A DNA stretch of 64,000 bases from Urophycis tenuis (taxonomy: Eukaryota > Chordata > Actinopteri > Gadiformes > Phycidae): NCBI GenBank assembly GCA_036785325.1, contig JAXIVH010000014.1:4070161-4134160 (forward strand), written 5' to 3'. Below are positions 1 through 50,726 of the stretch, in pieces. A model generated the notes under the pieces. The model saw only the letters and a program-made list of their open reading frames with translations, had not been told where the DNA came from and ran no database searches. Each line of letters opens with the position of its first letter. Position 1 is the stretch's first letter. The position numbers and the translations under genes are program-made.

Positions 1-95
1 AAAAAGAACAGAAAATCACAGCTAGACCAGTCACCTTGCTTTGGCGTGTATGTTATGTTACTATGTAAAGCACCAAAAAGTGTGTGCTCCCTTAC

Positions 96-2339
96 GTTGT
101 GACATCATCCAAATCATGGATTTGCAGGAGAAGATAAGCTAGCCATCCAACTAGGCCTGGAAGTCCATGCACACTCAAAACTCCACATGTGTCGTGGCAG
201 TCAAAGGCAAGCAGCATATGACCCTCGAATACAAAAAAAGGAACATCAGTCCTCCGACGTGACATTCAAAAGATGACATAATGTTTTTTTTCACTTGAGA
301 ATAGAAACCTTAAGGTAACGAAATCCAAGGGTCGATGTCACACCAGCGGCTAATCCAATCGTCATGGCAACCCATGGCAGATGCACTACTGACATCGACA
401 CCCCGATAGCAACACCTCCAGCCAGGGAGCACCTCTGTATATGATTCTGAGGGAGGAAAGGAAAACAGCAACAAGCCAACATTTCTCCTCTTGTCCATGT
501 TACAGACCTAGCAACTTTCACAAAACTAAAACTGTGGTGGGGACATTGTGTTCCAAGATGTTGATGGTGTTGCAGATCATACCAGGTTCATTTTTCCTCT
601 GGGGCTGGTAAACACAGACACTGCAGCGGCTGCCACAGCACTAACAGCCATGGCTAGGTAGGTGCTCAGGATTACCCTCATCTTCCTCTCATGACCACCA
701 CTCTCTTCCAGGATGGAGTTGAAGCTGGGCCAGAACATCCACAGGAACAGAGTCCCTGCAGAACACAGATGTTGACCACGTTTGTCCTGTCGTAGTCCTT
801 AAATTGAAAGCATTCATTCACGTATTTATTTATTTCATATTCGTTTGAAAATACAAACCAAACATGGAGAACAGTCCTGATTTGCGGTCTCCTTTCTCTT
901 TCTCAAATTTTTTTTTTGCTCTTGTCCGATGCATGGCCCAGCTGAGCATCAGCCCAAAGAAGGCTCCAAAGGTATGGAGCTGCATGGCACAATTCAAAGG
1001 CCTCACCTAGACGTAGAAAATGCAGTAGCAAAGTCTAAATATGCAACTGACTGCAAAACGCAAAATTTACGTACAAGGTATTGCACAAATGATGTGCTTC
1101 AAGGGGAAGGAAACACTGGTGGACATGTTATTCTTGCATATACTGTACATTTAAAGTGTACGGTATAGGCAAACATAAGCCTGTACTCTCTGTGAGGTGA
1201 GGGCACTTGGTTGGTAGAACATCCCATTTACAACTTGAGGAGCTAAACAAGAGCTGAGTCAAGATAAGCACATGCTCACCTCAAAGAATGTCTGAAGAAG
1301 CCATCCATGTAAAATAAACCCTGACACCTCCACAATGGCAATGAGGATGAGTTGAACAGGGTTGGACTTCCCAATCACCGTACCCATAGAAATTAGGGCA
1401 GAGGCTGTGCATATCTCAGCCAAAACCAAACTACGGGAAAAACACATTGTTGCTCTTTGTGTGATCTTCAAAACAAATTGTGCCTTGTCTTAATAAGGTA
1501 GAGAACATTTGGAAAACATACCTTTTCAAACCTATTTGTATCTTTCTACTTTGGAGCCAGGACTCAAAGCCATTGAGGATTAGTGACCATTGGGTGGCAA
1601 TCACTGCTACAAGCAAATTCAACGCTGATCCACTGAAACCATAACGCACCAGAAAAGTGCCAAGGAATCCAAAACCAGCAACCACCATCACGTTCACATC
1701 CTGGAACTCTGAAAATAGGTAACCGTAAAGTTGTGAACTAGAATCTTGTAGACAACATCAAACCAGTCATGCTTGTACATATAAAAAAACATTACGTTAT
1801 TAAATAAAATAAAAATGAAACCTATAAAGGACATATTTTATGTTGAAGGTCTTGTCATCATTTGGCACCAGTATCAAAAACACTGGTGCACCAGTGTCAG
1901 CAACACTGGTGCCAAACGGCACAACTACGACCTTATCACTGCCAAACAGAAAAAAAAACAGCCCCTCCCCATCCTGGCCTATTGGCTTGACCTTTTTTTC
2001 ATTTTCTGTTAAAATACGGCTCTTTCAACGATATTTTAAAACCCAGAAATACAAATACCTGCATTAGTAAAGAAGTATGACATTGTTTGTGCAACATGAT
2101 GAACGTGAACAAACATCATGCAAACATTGTTTTTAAATTAAAAAAACAAGAAACAAATAAACAACTTTACATGAGTAAAACTGCTCACCTGAATACAGGT
2201 TGCTGTAAGTATGTCCATGCGTAAAAGTATTTGGTTCTAACTCAACGTAAAGATAATATATTAGAATAAATCCAGTTTGCATAAATAACAGCAAAGGCCC
2301 CAGACGGGAACGCAAATTGGGTGAGTATTTCGGAGCCAT
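96..2339 (-). CDS. rhd: Rh-family membrane channel (Rh30/RhD-like), 5' seven coding exons, cut by window edge
   Basis: Seven exons on the minus strand, in transcript order: 2339-2189, 1708-1522, 1430-1280, 1006-859, 755-583, 446-309, 223-96. Their sizes (151, 187, 151, 148, 173, 138, 128 nt) follow the conserved Rh exon pattern, all have GT-AG ends, and phases agree throughout (358 codons so far). The start MAPKYSPNLR resembles the Rh30 amino terminus; an upstream in-frame ATG at 2360 is less likely. Recognisable Rh motifs are FQDVNVMVVAGFGF, HTFGAFFGL, LFLWMFWPSFNS, LAGGVAIG and HDTCGV...HGLPGLVG, spread over about ten predicted membrane helices. The first outer loop has no N-glycosylation sequon, as in Rh30 rather than RhAG/Rh50. 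Unlike human RhD/RhCE, both pore histidines of ammonium-conducting Rh proteins appear retained. The remaining 3' exons lie left of position 1. Adjacency to macoilin, as for human RHCE, supports the rhd assignment; another Rh paralogue remains possible. Confidence 0.85.
1861..1916. repeat. Nested palindromes built from CACTGGTGC / GCACCAGTG
   Basis: In intron 1 of the Rh gene. An 18-bp perfect palindrome (1880-1897) sits inside a larger inverted repeat with perfect 12-bp arms at 1861-1872 and 1905-1916. The core GCACCAGT/ACTGGTGC occurs four times in alternating orientation within 56 bp. It could form a cruciform or be the remnant of a short inverted-repeat element. No function is assigned. 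Confidence 0.7.
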
Positions 2340-2568
2340 CTCTGTAGCGCGCACAACCACAACTGCTACATTGGGGGCGCGTTAGCGGTAATGTAGCGAT
2401 TAATGCAGCTGATAAGGTGGACAGAAAGTGAAGCAGTTCTGATGGATTTGCTAAGATTTCATGGCGGAGTATAGGTTAGGATCGCAAATTGATTGAATTC
2501 ACATTGTATTTCGTTTTTTCCTTTTTTTCTTAAAAAAAATAAAAATACAAATGACTCCAAGAAATAAA

Positions 2569-2645
2569 CTGCTGCTCCTATGTACCATAGGATGGTTCAA
2601 ATGCAGAGAACAAATTTCGTTCTCATCTGAGAATGACAAATAAAG
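2569..2645 (+). mobile_element. SINE 3'-tail fragment
   Basis: This stretch (ACTGCTGCTCCTATGTACC... to GAGAATGACA) matches, with a few changes, the tail of the fuller tRNA-derived SINE at 53798-54079. Only the last ~75 bases are present, with no tRNA-like head, so it is a 5'-truncated copy. Confidence 0.7.
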
Positions 2646-3689
2646 ACCAAAGGTCCTCTCTTCTCCTCTCTTCTCTTCTGAAAGTATTATTTAGACGCAG
2701 GACAGGATAGTGCTGATTATTAAAAGACGTCGCCTACTTATCGTGGTGTATGGTGCGGGCTGGTGTAAAAGGGAATTGCGCCTGGAGGAGGCCTATCTAT
2801 GCGTTATGTATAAACAGAGTTTATATGCTGCTCATAAGAAAAATCAGCAATGATCTGTAATAGTATCAGCAACGCAGCAACTAAGTTCACAAATCACTTA
2901 AAACGTTGTTAGAATGTGAATCATAACTGCACCATATGATAAAAGAAAATACGGGTATTAGACAATAGGCGGCAGCAACGTACACAATGTTCCATAGTCA
3001 TTGAGCCCAACGAAACACAACAGAACTTAACCTCAATATTTCATCAAATATTGTCGTGTATAGGGGCTGTAGGCCATATTGAACTCGTATTCGTTTTTCT
3101 TTAATGCATCAACTAATATTTCATAACTGAATGTATGATACAAAATATATATTGTCACATGACATCAATGTAAGATAATAAAGGGTGTAATAAATAAAAA
3201 AGACGTGTAGAGACAATCCACACGGCCGCGCATGCACACACGCACGCGCGGCAATAAAAAGGCAGATCTGGCCGCGTAGAAGACGTTAATAACGACAAGA
3301 CATAATCAAAATGTAAAATTATGTTTAAGTCGATGCTTTTCAATGCATCAACTGTAAATGTTATTGTATCGGTCACAAAATACATTTCCAGATATGATTG
3401 GATATTCGCGGACCAAACAGTCCTTGTACTGAAAGCACACGCACAATAGCCCGCCCTTGACGAGCGCTGATTCGACAACCAGCCATGCGTGAATCGTCTT
3501 CTGCGAATTCAATTGGGTGAATTGTGCGACGTTCAAGAATGGGCCTTGTTGTACACGCCCCTTTGCCTCTGCCTATGGCTACAGTGGATGAGAACCAAAC
3601 GACAAACTATAGAGAAACACAAATGGTTCATCTTTACATCCATCAAAGTGAGAGGCCTCGGTGAATTGATTGGATCTACCACCCGTCTC

Positions 3690-3760
3690 GCAACTTGACG
3701 CGTAAATTACACCGCGGCTCGCGCGCCGCTCATTGAGCCTGCGCCTGGAGAAAAGAGGAG
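3690..3760 (+). promoter_or_regulatory. Probable macoilin promoter core (CpG-rich)
   Basis: A short cluster of CpGs (ACGCGTAA, ACCGCGGCTCGCGCGCCGCTC) stands out from the AT-rich surroundings about 200 bp upstream of the macoilin start codon. No TATA box is evident. This is a placement by composition and position only, and a shared bidirectional role with the Rh gene is possible. Confidence 0.3.
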
Positions 3761-3921
3761 GTTCTTGAAGAGAGTGCTTTATTTATTTCTTTGTTTCCAG
3801 TGGAAAAATAATAACAACGACATTTACCACAAGCATTTCACTTATTATCGCTGCCCGTGCACACAAGAAAACTGGATAAGATTACAGTGGGTATTCAAAG
3901 GCCAAAGCGAAGGGGAGGAGG

Positions 3922-13571
<9,650 letters not shown>

Positions 13572-15705
13572 ACGCCTCCGTTCCTCTGCCCCTCCGGCCA
13601 TTCTCCTGTCTTTTCTCTCTTTGGTTTTCTTTTGGGGGGGGGGGGGGGGGGGGTGTTGCGCAGACCGACCGACACTGTCTGCGGTGGAGAACGCGGGGGG
13701 GTTTTCTTCACTTATTTTGTCCTCCCTCGTCGCCAGGTCAGAAGGATGTTGTATCGTGTGACTGTACTTGTTGTAGTTAAAACAAAAGACAAAAAAAAAA
13801 AAAAAACTTTTAAAAGACATCACGTGTCAACTAGGAATCCTGTTTTTTCTTTTTTTTCTTCTTTTTTTTTTTTTTTTCTTTTTCTTGTTGTGTCTAGTGA
13901 AACCTCACAGAATCGGGCATGTATCCATAACAACAGAACTTCTTTGCACCACCTCGCCACCACCGCCACAACCACGTCTGCAACCAGTCACCTGCTTTTC
14001 AGCCCCGGGAAATTGCCTAATTTAGTCAACTTCTTACTGTTGAGGTTTTAATGCGGCGCCCTTTCTCACTTTTTGGAACTGGAAATTCCCGCCCCCACCC
14101 CCCCCGGATAAATGAGGATGTGAGCATCCGGAAAGCCAGCACAGAGTTGGCTCACACAGGCGTCCTTTCGAAACTAAAAAAAAAAAAAAAGTTGTAATTC
14201 CTGATTGTGATCACAGATGACAGAGTTGATCAAACACCAGCATCAGCTGTTCCAGGTTTTGCACTCTGTGGTTTGTCACGGGTCTTTGCGTTGTGTAATC
14301 TTTATTCTGTTTCAGTTTGTTTCAGCATCTCCGAGCGAGAGCAATCTTTGCAGTTAACACAGCGGCGTGCGCCTATTTACGTTGACAGGCGTGTCAAAAG
14401 AAACCCAGCAAAGTGCATCGAATCTTCGGCATCTCCAGTATTGCGGCATGGCTTCTTGATTTGCCTCATTATTTTTCAGTAGATGAATACATCAAGGGAA
14501 GTTGGATTATTTAAATCAGTTTTTCCCCCCCTCCCTCACCGGTTATGAGCCCAGTGCCTTGAGACCAGACTTCATTATGGATTTTCAGGAGGACCCATCT
14601 TCTTGAGGTAGAACAGAACTAGGTAGCACTGCACCCAGTGTGTTGATTTTAAAGGCGTAAACTGGTTACCAGGGATACTGATTCCCTCAATCATTTGTTT
14701 GTAAACAAAAAACATGGTCCTCCCTTTTATAATTTTAAGTACAGTGTTATTTTATCGATCCCAACTGTCACAACAATGATCTGGATGATGTAGACATCGA
14801 GGTGGATGTGGTCAGTTTTGTACTTTGCCATGCTCTTATCCCAAACCCGGGTCTTTTGAGAAGTTGATGTGATGCAAGCCACTGCTTTTTGCACACGGTT
14901 GTAAAACTGTTTGCATGCCCACCGAAACTAAGTGTCGACACTCCCTCAGCACACTTTTGTAGAAAATGATTTGGCTAAAATTGCACTTCTCAAACATTCA
15001 AAGGGAATATGAGACTGCGCTGCAATGTGTCCACATACATTGCGCTCTCATCCAAAACGTTTTTTGGAAAGGCCAAATTAATAATTGTGCAGCCTACGAT
15101 TGCAGGAAATAATCCCCTCCTTCCTTAGTTTAACGATATTTCACTTAATCACACGTGCCAAGAATGGGAGGTAAATCTTATAGTAACGTATGCTTTCGGG
15201 GAGTGTAATACAAATATATTGTTTGAAGCATAGCAGAAGGCCTGTAGAATATCATTTGAAGGCAGTTGTGTCAATCTGGAGACAATGTCACCTGTTTCAA
15301 GACAGTTTACTTTGCATAAAGTAAGAGACTAGGAAATCATAAATAAACACAAATGTTTGCCTGCCTGAGGGAAACCAGCTTTTTCTTTAGTATTTTGGGT
15401 ATCATTTTGTGCAGGGGGATGTTGCTTGAGTATGATGTGGTTTTGCTGTCATCCGAAATGGTCATTGTTGTGTGTGGTTTTCACCTACTATATATGGATA
15501 ATCTTGTTTTACGCAGCTATGTCATTGGCTTCTAAAAAAAATAATAATGACAGTTTAGTCAGCTGGTTGGTCAACAGATGTTGAACATTTAAAGTTTTTG
15601 TTTTTTCTATGCCCAGTCACTGCTATTGTTTCAGCCCCAAATCTGACCTTGGCTACAGTCTTGCTCTGTGAGGTTTACAAAGAATAAACGTTTTTTTTTT
15701 CTTGC
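13572..15705 (+). other. Macoilin 3' untranslated region
   Basis: From the stop codon to just past an AATAAA at 15683-15688. It contains a G18 run (13636-13653), an A16 run (13791-13806), a T-rich block (13842-13884) and otherwise AT-rich unique sequence with no gene. A long 3'UTR is usual for macoilin. Confidence 0.65.
15683..15688 (+). terminator. Poly(A) signal of macoilin
   Basis: AATAAA followed by a T10 run and TTGCAAATGG. It is the only canonical signal seen close after the last coding exon in a suitable context, about 2.1 kb past the stop codon. Confidence 0.55.
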
Positions 15706-15783
15706 AAATGGTTCCAGGTGGGTGTCTCTTTTACATTATGCCATGTTTTTCTTTTATTCACTTAATTTTATGTATACTGTGTT

Positions 15784-15815
15784 GGATTAAAAGCATCTGC
15801 TAAATGACTAAATAG
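15784..15815 (+). mobile_element. Fragment of a fish SINE/LINE 3' tail
   Basis: GATTAAAAGCATCTGCTAAA followed by TGACTAAAT resembles the common teleost retroposon tail that reads (G)GATAAAAGCGTCTGCTAAATGA. It lies just after the presumed macoilin cleavage site. Only the tail is recognisable. Confidence 0.5.
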
Positions 15816-16813
15816 TCATATCAACACATTTCCGATAAACTGCATTGCATTAGTCTTGCCAGCAGAGGGCAATGTCATTCCGTTTGGTTGATATGCGTCC
15901 TCAGTACGCAAAGGATTTGAGATTTAGGCATTAATTAATCCGGTTCAGAATGATAACATGTAATACATTATACAAATGATATTTCATTCATTACTTCCCA
16001 TGCCTCTGGACGATGTACATATTTCTAAATCCGTGAAAAGAGACTTGCTGACATACTCCTTGAACATAATTGGCATCTAGATCAGGTTATGCCCACACCA
16101 ATTAGATGGACCAATTGGGATTCTGTATTTGACGGAGAAAGTATTGTTTCCATGATTAGATGATTCTCTTTGTCTGGATATTTTCCATCTTTAAGTAATC
16201 TTTCGGGGAAATCGCGCAAACCTCTGGGCTAGAGATTTCAATTTGTGATGGAAGTATACAGGGAAATGAATTAGGGCCTGATACACATGATTCTCGGGAC
16301 AGATTCAGAAAACACAACGTCAAGGACATTCCGTTTCAATACATCAGAGAGGCCCTCCTTGTTCAGCATTCACATTGTGAGATGCTTTCCACACGAGTGG
16401 CATTCCACAATGCGTGCACATTTGCACATTTTGTGTTGCTCTGAATGATACCCATGTTTAACAGATCAAATTGAATCAGTCTTAACAGAGGTTTTTGTTT
16501 TCTATTCAGGGTTCTGGACTCAATGTTACTTTGAACAAAACAAACGCCTGGGTGCTGAATCGCCCATTAGCTCGCCGAGATGTGAGATGTGAGCATAGGT
16601 CTGTCAATTGAAATATATGACCATTCAGTAGTATAAAATGTCAAATCAAATACATAGTAGTGCGTCGATGTGTCGCGGATTAAAAAAAATTACTAACATG
16701 ACACTCCAGCATTTGAAGTAATTATAAAGCCTACGTCAAGCGTGACAAATATTTAATTAGTCATTTAAATATAAATAAAAGTGCGATTGTCAGTGTCAAC
16801 GTATAACGACATT

Positions 16814-16817
<4 letters not shown>

Positions 16818-16851
<34 letters not shown>

Positions 16852-16880
16852 TGATGGGGGGTGGGGGGGGGGGGGGGGGG
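16818..16880. repeat. Poly(T)31 followed by a poly(G) run
   Basis: T31 at 16818-16848, a short spacer with five- and six-base G blocks, and G18 at 16863-16880. It lies 308-371 bases upstream of the ldlrap1 ATG, at the edge of the CpG-rich promoter. Confidence 0.9.
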
Positions 16881-17188
16881 ACGCGACACAAACAAACCGC
16901 TCGAGCGAAACGCGCAGCAGCTGAGGCCCGCCTCGCTCGCGTGACTCCGACACGCGTCACCACATTATCTGGTTAATTTGCATACGTAGGGACCGCCCAG
17001 TGGGGGGCGAACACCATAATAATCCATCGATTCAGAGTCTGTCTGGGAGCCAGAGGCAGAAGGGGGGGAAACAAAAAGGGTCGGGTTAAAGTTTCGTGTG
17101 GATAAGGTTGTGAAACGAGTCAAGTGCTTCCAGTGGCAAGGGACGGCGACGCTTGTTGGGCTCCTTTGCCCGAGTTTCGGATTACAAC
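16881..17188 (+). promoter_or_regulatory. Probable CpG-rich promoter and 5'UTR of ldlrap1
   Basis: CpG density rises sharply at 16881-16960 (ACGCGAC, CTCGAGCG, ACGCGC, CTCGCTCGCGTGAC, ACACGCGTC), directly upstream of the first coding exon, and fades into intron 1. No TATA box is evident. Assignment is by composition and position. Confidence 0.5.
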
Positions 17189-47544
<30,356 letters not shown>

Positions 47545-47581
47545 ATGGAGGCCGGTGTTGCAGAGACGGGGGTTGGAGATT

Positions 47582-47790
<209 letters not shown>

Positions 47791-48455
47791 AGGAGGGGAT
47801 AGATGATGAATTACTGTGTAGGTGAAACTAAGACACATGCGTTCTGCGTACTCTGGAGACGTTTGTGAGAGGAACATGGCGGACACTTGCATGATTCCCA
47901 ACTTCTCCCACAGTGCCAAGTCTACATAGGGGCGCCACCTATTGGTCGTGGGTGCTAAAGCATACACGAGGTAACGGAAAGGCTACACGAGCCACTGGCT
48001 CACAGAGCAGACCAAAGCAATACAAACCAACTCCTCCTTTTTTTTATATAAATATATTAAAATAAAACCCATGCATTCACTTGATGTTTGTAACAGTCAG
48101 TGTAATATAGTTTTTGTTTTGGTTTACCATTCCATTGTATGTTATGTCATTTTTTGTATTGTATCTATTTCTGTTTGTGGCATTCAAGTCTTTGTGTACA
48201 TTTATATGTATAAATGGAATTATGGAATTGGAGAGGGACTATTATGGTTAGTTATGCACATTTTATTAACTTACAAAGTCAAAGTAAGGTGCTACAAATA
48301 TGTTGCTTGGTTCAATAAGTTAAAAAAAAAAAAAAAACGGATAAGAGGGACAGACAAACTGGTAAAGGCGGCCAGTCCCCATTAACCCAAAATGGAGATT
48401 AATTAAGTTACAATGTCGTTATGTGCTTCAAGGTCATAGCCTTTGATCAGGTGAA

Positions 48456-48461
48456 AATAAA
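48456..48461 (+). terminator. Poly(A) signal of ldlrap1 (distal)
   Basis: AATAAA, with a GT-rich stretch starting about 15 bases later. A proximal AATAAA is at 48061-48066. Confidence 0.55.
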
Positions 48462-50126
48462 GGCTTTAAAATGTCTGTTTGTGTGTATGTTGGCTTTTGG
48501 CTACTGTGTGTGAAAAGCAAAGACAAAATGACAATCGTAATTTTTTTACAATGCAAGATCTATTTTTGCATTCCATGTGTCTCAAACTTAAGCACATATG
48601 TGTGATGTAAACTAATTTACAATAAGTAACGTTCAGGCTGACTTCCATCAGTATTGTACAATATACTGTACCCATATGTCGAAGTATTCTCTTGCAATGA
48701 TCTGGTCTCTTCTCTGCAGGGTTATTGGTCCAACAAATACATTTTGTTAATGTTTGCAAATAAATTAATTGAGCAATTATTTACATACACCTTATTAAAA
48801 TACTAATTATGTGTAATTACTTTCTTGTATGTGAATTAATATTTGGGTCATGTTGGGTCTACGTTGTTGTATTGGAACGAAGCAGCTTGGTTGGTCAGTA
48901 TACGTTTCAGCTCCGTGGACACAAAAAGCCTTTTAACAAAGCCAGCTTTATTGACCACTCGTGAATGTGTGCAAGACTACATTTCACATGGAAATTATAT
49001 GTACTGGAATTAAATATAAATTTTCACTCGAAATCCGCACACACACACACACGCTGACACACTGTGATCTCCAAGCTATGTTTACAACCCCTGTGATCTT
49101 CTTTTAAATGTCTCTCTCAACTTAAATACTGCTTTAAATGCCCATTTTCAGAGAATGAATGGTGCTGCATTTGTGGATGTGTGGCTCTGTGTAATGGGTG
49201 AATATGTATAGTGATGGCCTTAGTGATTAAGCGTGATTAATGTGTGTCTGTTACAGCAGGTCATAATTTGAAATGCGTTGATATTGATATCCCTATAAAG
49301 AAATTCCATGTTAGTGGTTCCCCCCCAAATTGTAATGAGATCTGTGCCCTTGCATGGATCACTTGCCAATGACGCAAACTCCATCCCTCAATCTCCTGTG
49401 AGTTCTACAGCTGCAATCCATATCGAGCCAAACCATAAGCTTCAGCCTTCTCTTAACATCTCAGAATCTTCTCGTTGCAGATTCTGAACAAATCTGTAAT
49501 GTAAAAGGGGTCCCATAAAAATTATAGTCTAGAATTCCATGTATTCTAGGTTGTGAAACCTATCTATCCTCCAAATCCGATGTTTTTGGATATCAATAAA
49601 TCTGTCATTATAAGACAATATACTATGATATACTATCCTACTTTTAATTGGATGAGAAACAAAAATGCAAACCGTCTGCAGTCCTTGCTGATATCACAAA
49701 GGCTAAAGGTCAGTGACCTAAGCAGTGGTTGGTTGCCGTAAGTAAATCAACAATATTTAAGTGCTTTAAAAAAAAACATTCAGTATACAATATATATAAA
49801 TGACTTCAATTGGGTACACAACCAATGCTATCCTGCAGTCTTTGTGTTACCTGGGGGGAAAAACATGACATATATACTGACATATACATATATACTATCT
49901 GATCCCATTTCACCAATTAAATGGAATTAGGACATTTCGTGCTGCATCCCACCACGCCCACTTTGTTTGAACACTTTCAGGCGCGCGCGGGGCACCTAAA
50001 GTAAATTCAGTTGACAGCTGTTCCATCTCAAGATTTTATTTTTGTCCTTTGTTTGCGGTAAGATTTGTTTCGAGTGTGTGTTTTACGAGAGTATGTGTTT
50101 TATCCGACATAATTACGGAGAATAAC

Positions 50127-50158
50127 GTTGTTTGGGCTTTTTACATAGCCCAAACAAC
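50127..50158. other. Perfect hairpin upstream of s100pbp
   Basis: GTTGTTTGGGCT (50127-50138) and its exact reverse complement (50147-50158) enclose an 8-base loop TTTTACAT. It lies 570 bases before the s100pbp start codon. Confidence 0.7.
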
Positions 50159-50595
50159 ACAGAGTCCACACGTTACATACAAAAACGTGTTCGCCAGGTT
50201 ACCCAACATCAGGCCTGGGCTGGACAACGTTGGCTCAGACAACATTGGATGTATTTAAATTTACCCTTTTTTGTACACAACCGAACGGCATTCTATGTGT
50301 TAACCCAAGTATTAGTTATTCATATTATTTACTCTTTATTCTTTAAGAGATATCTTAGGCCTGACGTTAGGTGCCGCAACAATTCAATTCGTTTTTACAA
50401 CTATCAACAATCAGTGGATTGAGCTGCCGTACGAGTAATCCAGAAGACTAGCTCAAATACAGGATGCTTTTATTGATGGTATTTTTGGTTAGTACTTTTG
50501 GATTCAGTGGATTTTTTTTAGGATTCCTGAACATTCCCTTTCCTTCCACAGAAAAATGAAAAAAAAAATTAAACCGGCTCAATAAAATCCAATGT

Positions 50596-50650
50596 TCACT
50601 TACCTGTGCACCTAAAACCGCTTACCACTTACCTGTGCACCTAAAACCGT
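50596..50650. repeat. 29-bp direct repeat, two copies
   Basis: CACTTACCTGTGCACCTAAA plus ACCG occurs twice, 29 bases apart, just upstream of the probable 5' splice acceptor of the first s100pbp coding exon. Confidence 0.8.
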
Positions 50651-50726
50651 TCTCGTCTTACTCCAGACTGCTGGCTGTTGACGGCCTCTGAGGGCAGCCT
50701 GAGTCTGCTTGGTCTTAATTCTGAAA

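Larger units (their letters stand above)
2340..3921. other. Head-to-head intergenic region between the Rh gene and macoilin
   Basis: About 1.6 kb between two divergently oriented start codons. It holds a SINE tail fragment (2569-2645) and otherwise AT-rich unique sequence. A short CpG-rich stretch around 3698-3735 (CGCGTAA, CCGCGG, CTCGCGCGCCG) lies about 190-220 bp upstream of the macoilin ATG and is the likeliest core promoter for that gene. The human TMEM50A gene, which lies among the RH genes, is not present here. No further gene is seen. Confidence 0.5.
15816..17188. other. Intergenic region between macoilin and ldlrap1
   Basis: Mostly AT-rich unique sequence (15816-16817), then a T31 run, an 18-base G run and a CpG-rich stretch leading to the ldlrap1 start codon. 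No open frame or RNA gene is supported. The ldlrap1 5'UTR must be in the last few hundred bases. Confidence 0.5.
48481..50726. other. Intergenic region between ldlrap1 and s100pbp
   Basis: AT-rich unique sequence with a short CA run near 49040 and no supported gene. A GC-rich patch (CAGGCGCGCGCGGGGCACC, about 49980) and a possible splice donor (GCGGTAAGATT, near 50057) may mark the s100pbp promoter and a non-coding first exon. The matching acceptor would be CGTCTTACTCCAG at about 50665. A hairpin and a short tandem repeat are listed separately. Confidence 0.4.

Noticed and set aside
3155..3536. Overlapping minus-strand frames of 107 and 62 codons
   Set aside because: No resemblance to known proteins and no splice or codon signal. 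They lie in the intergenic space between the Rh gene and macoilin.
50709..50726. Upstream extension of the s100pbp frame
   Set aside because: The extension starts at TTG, not ATG. The first ATG at 50727 is preceded by AAA and is the sensible start.
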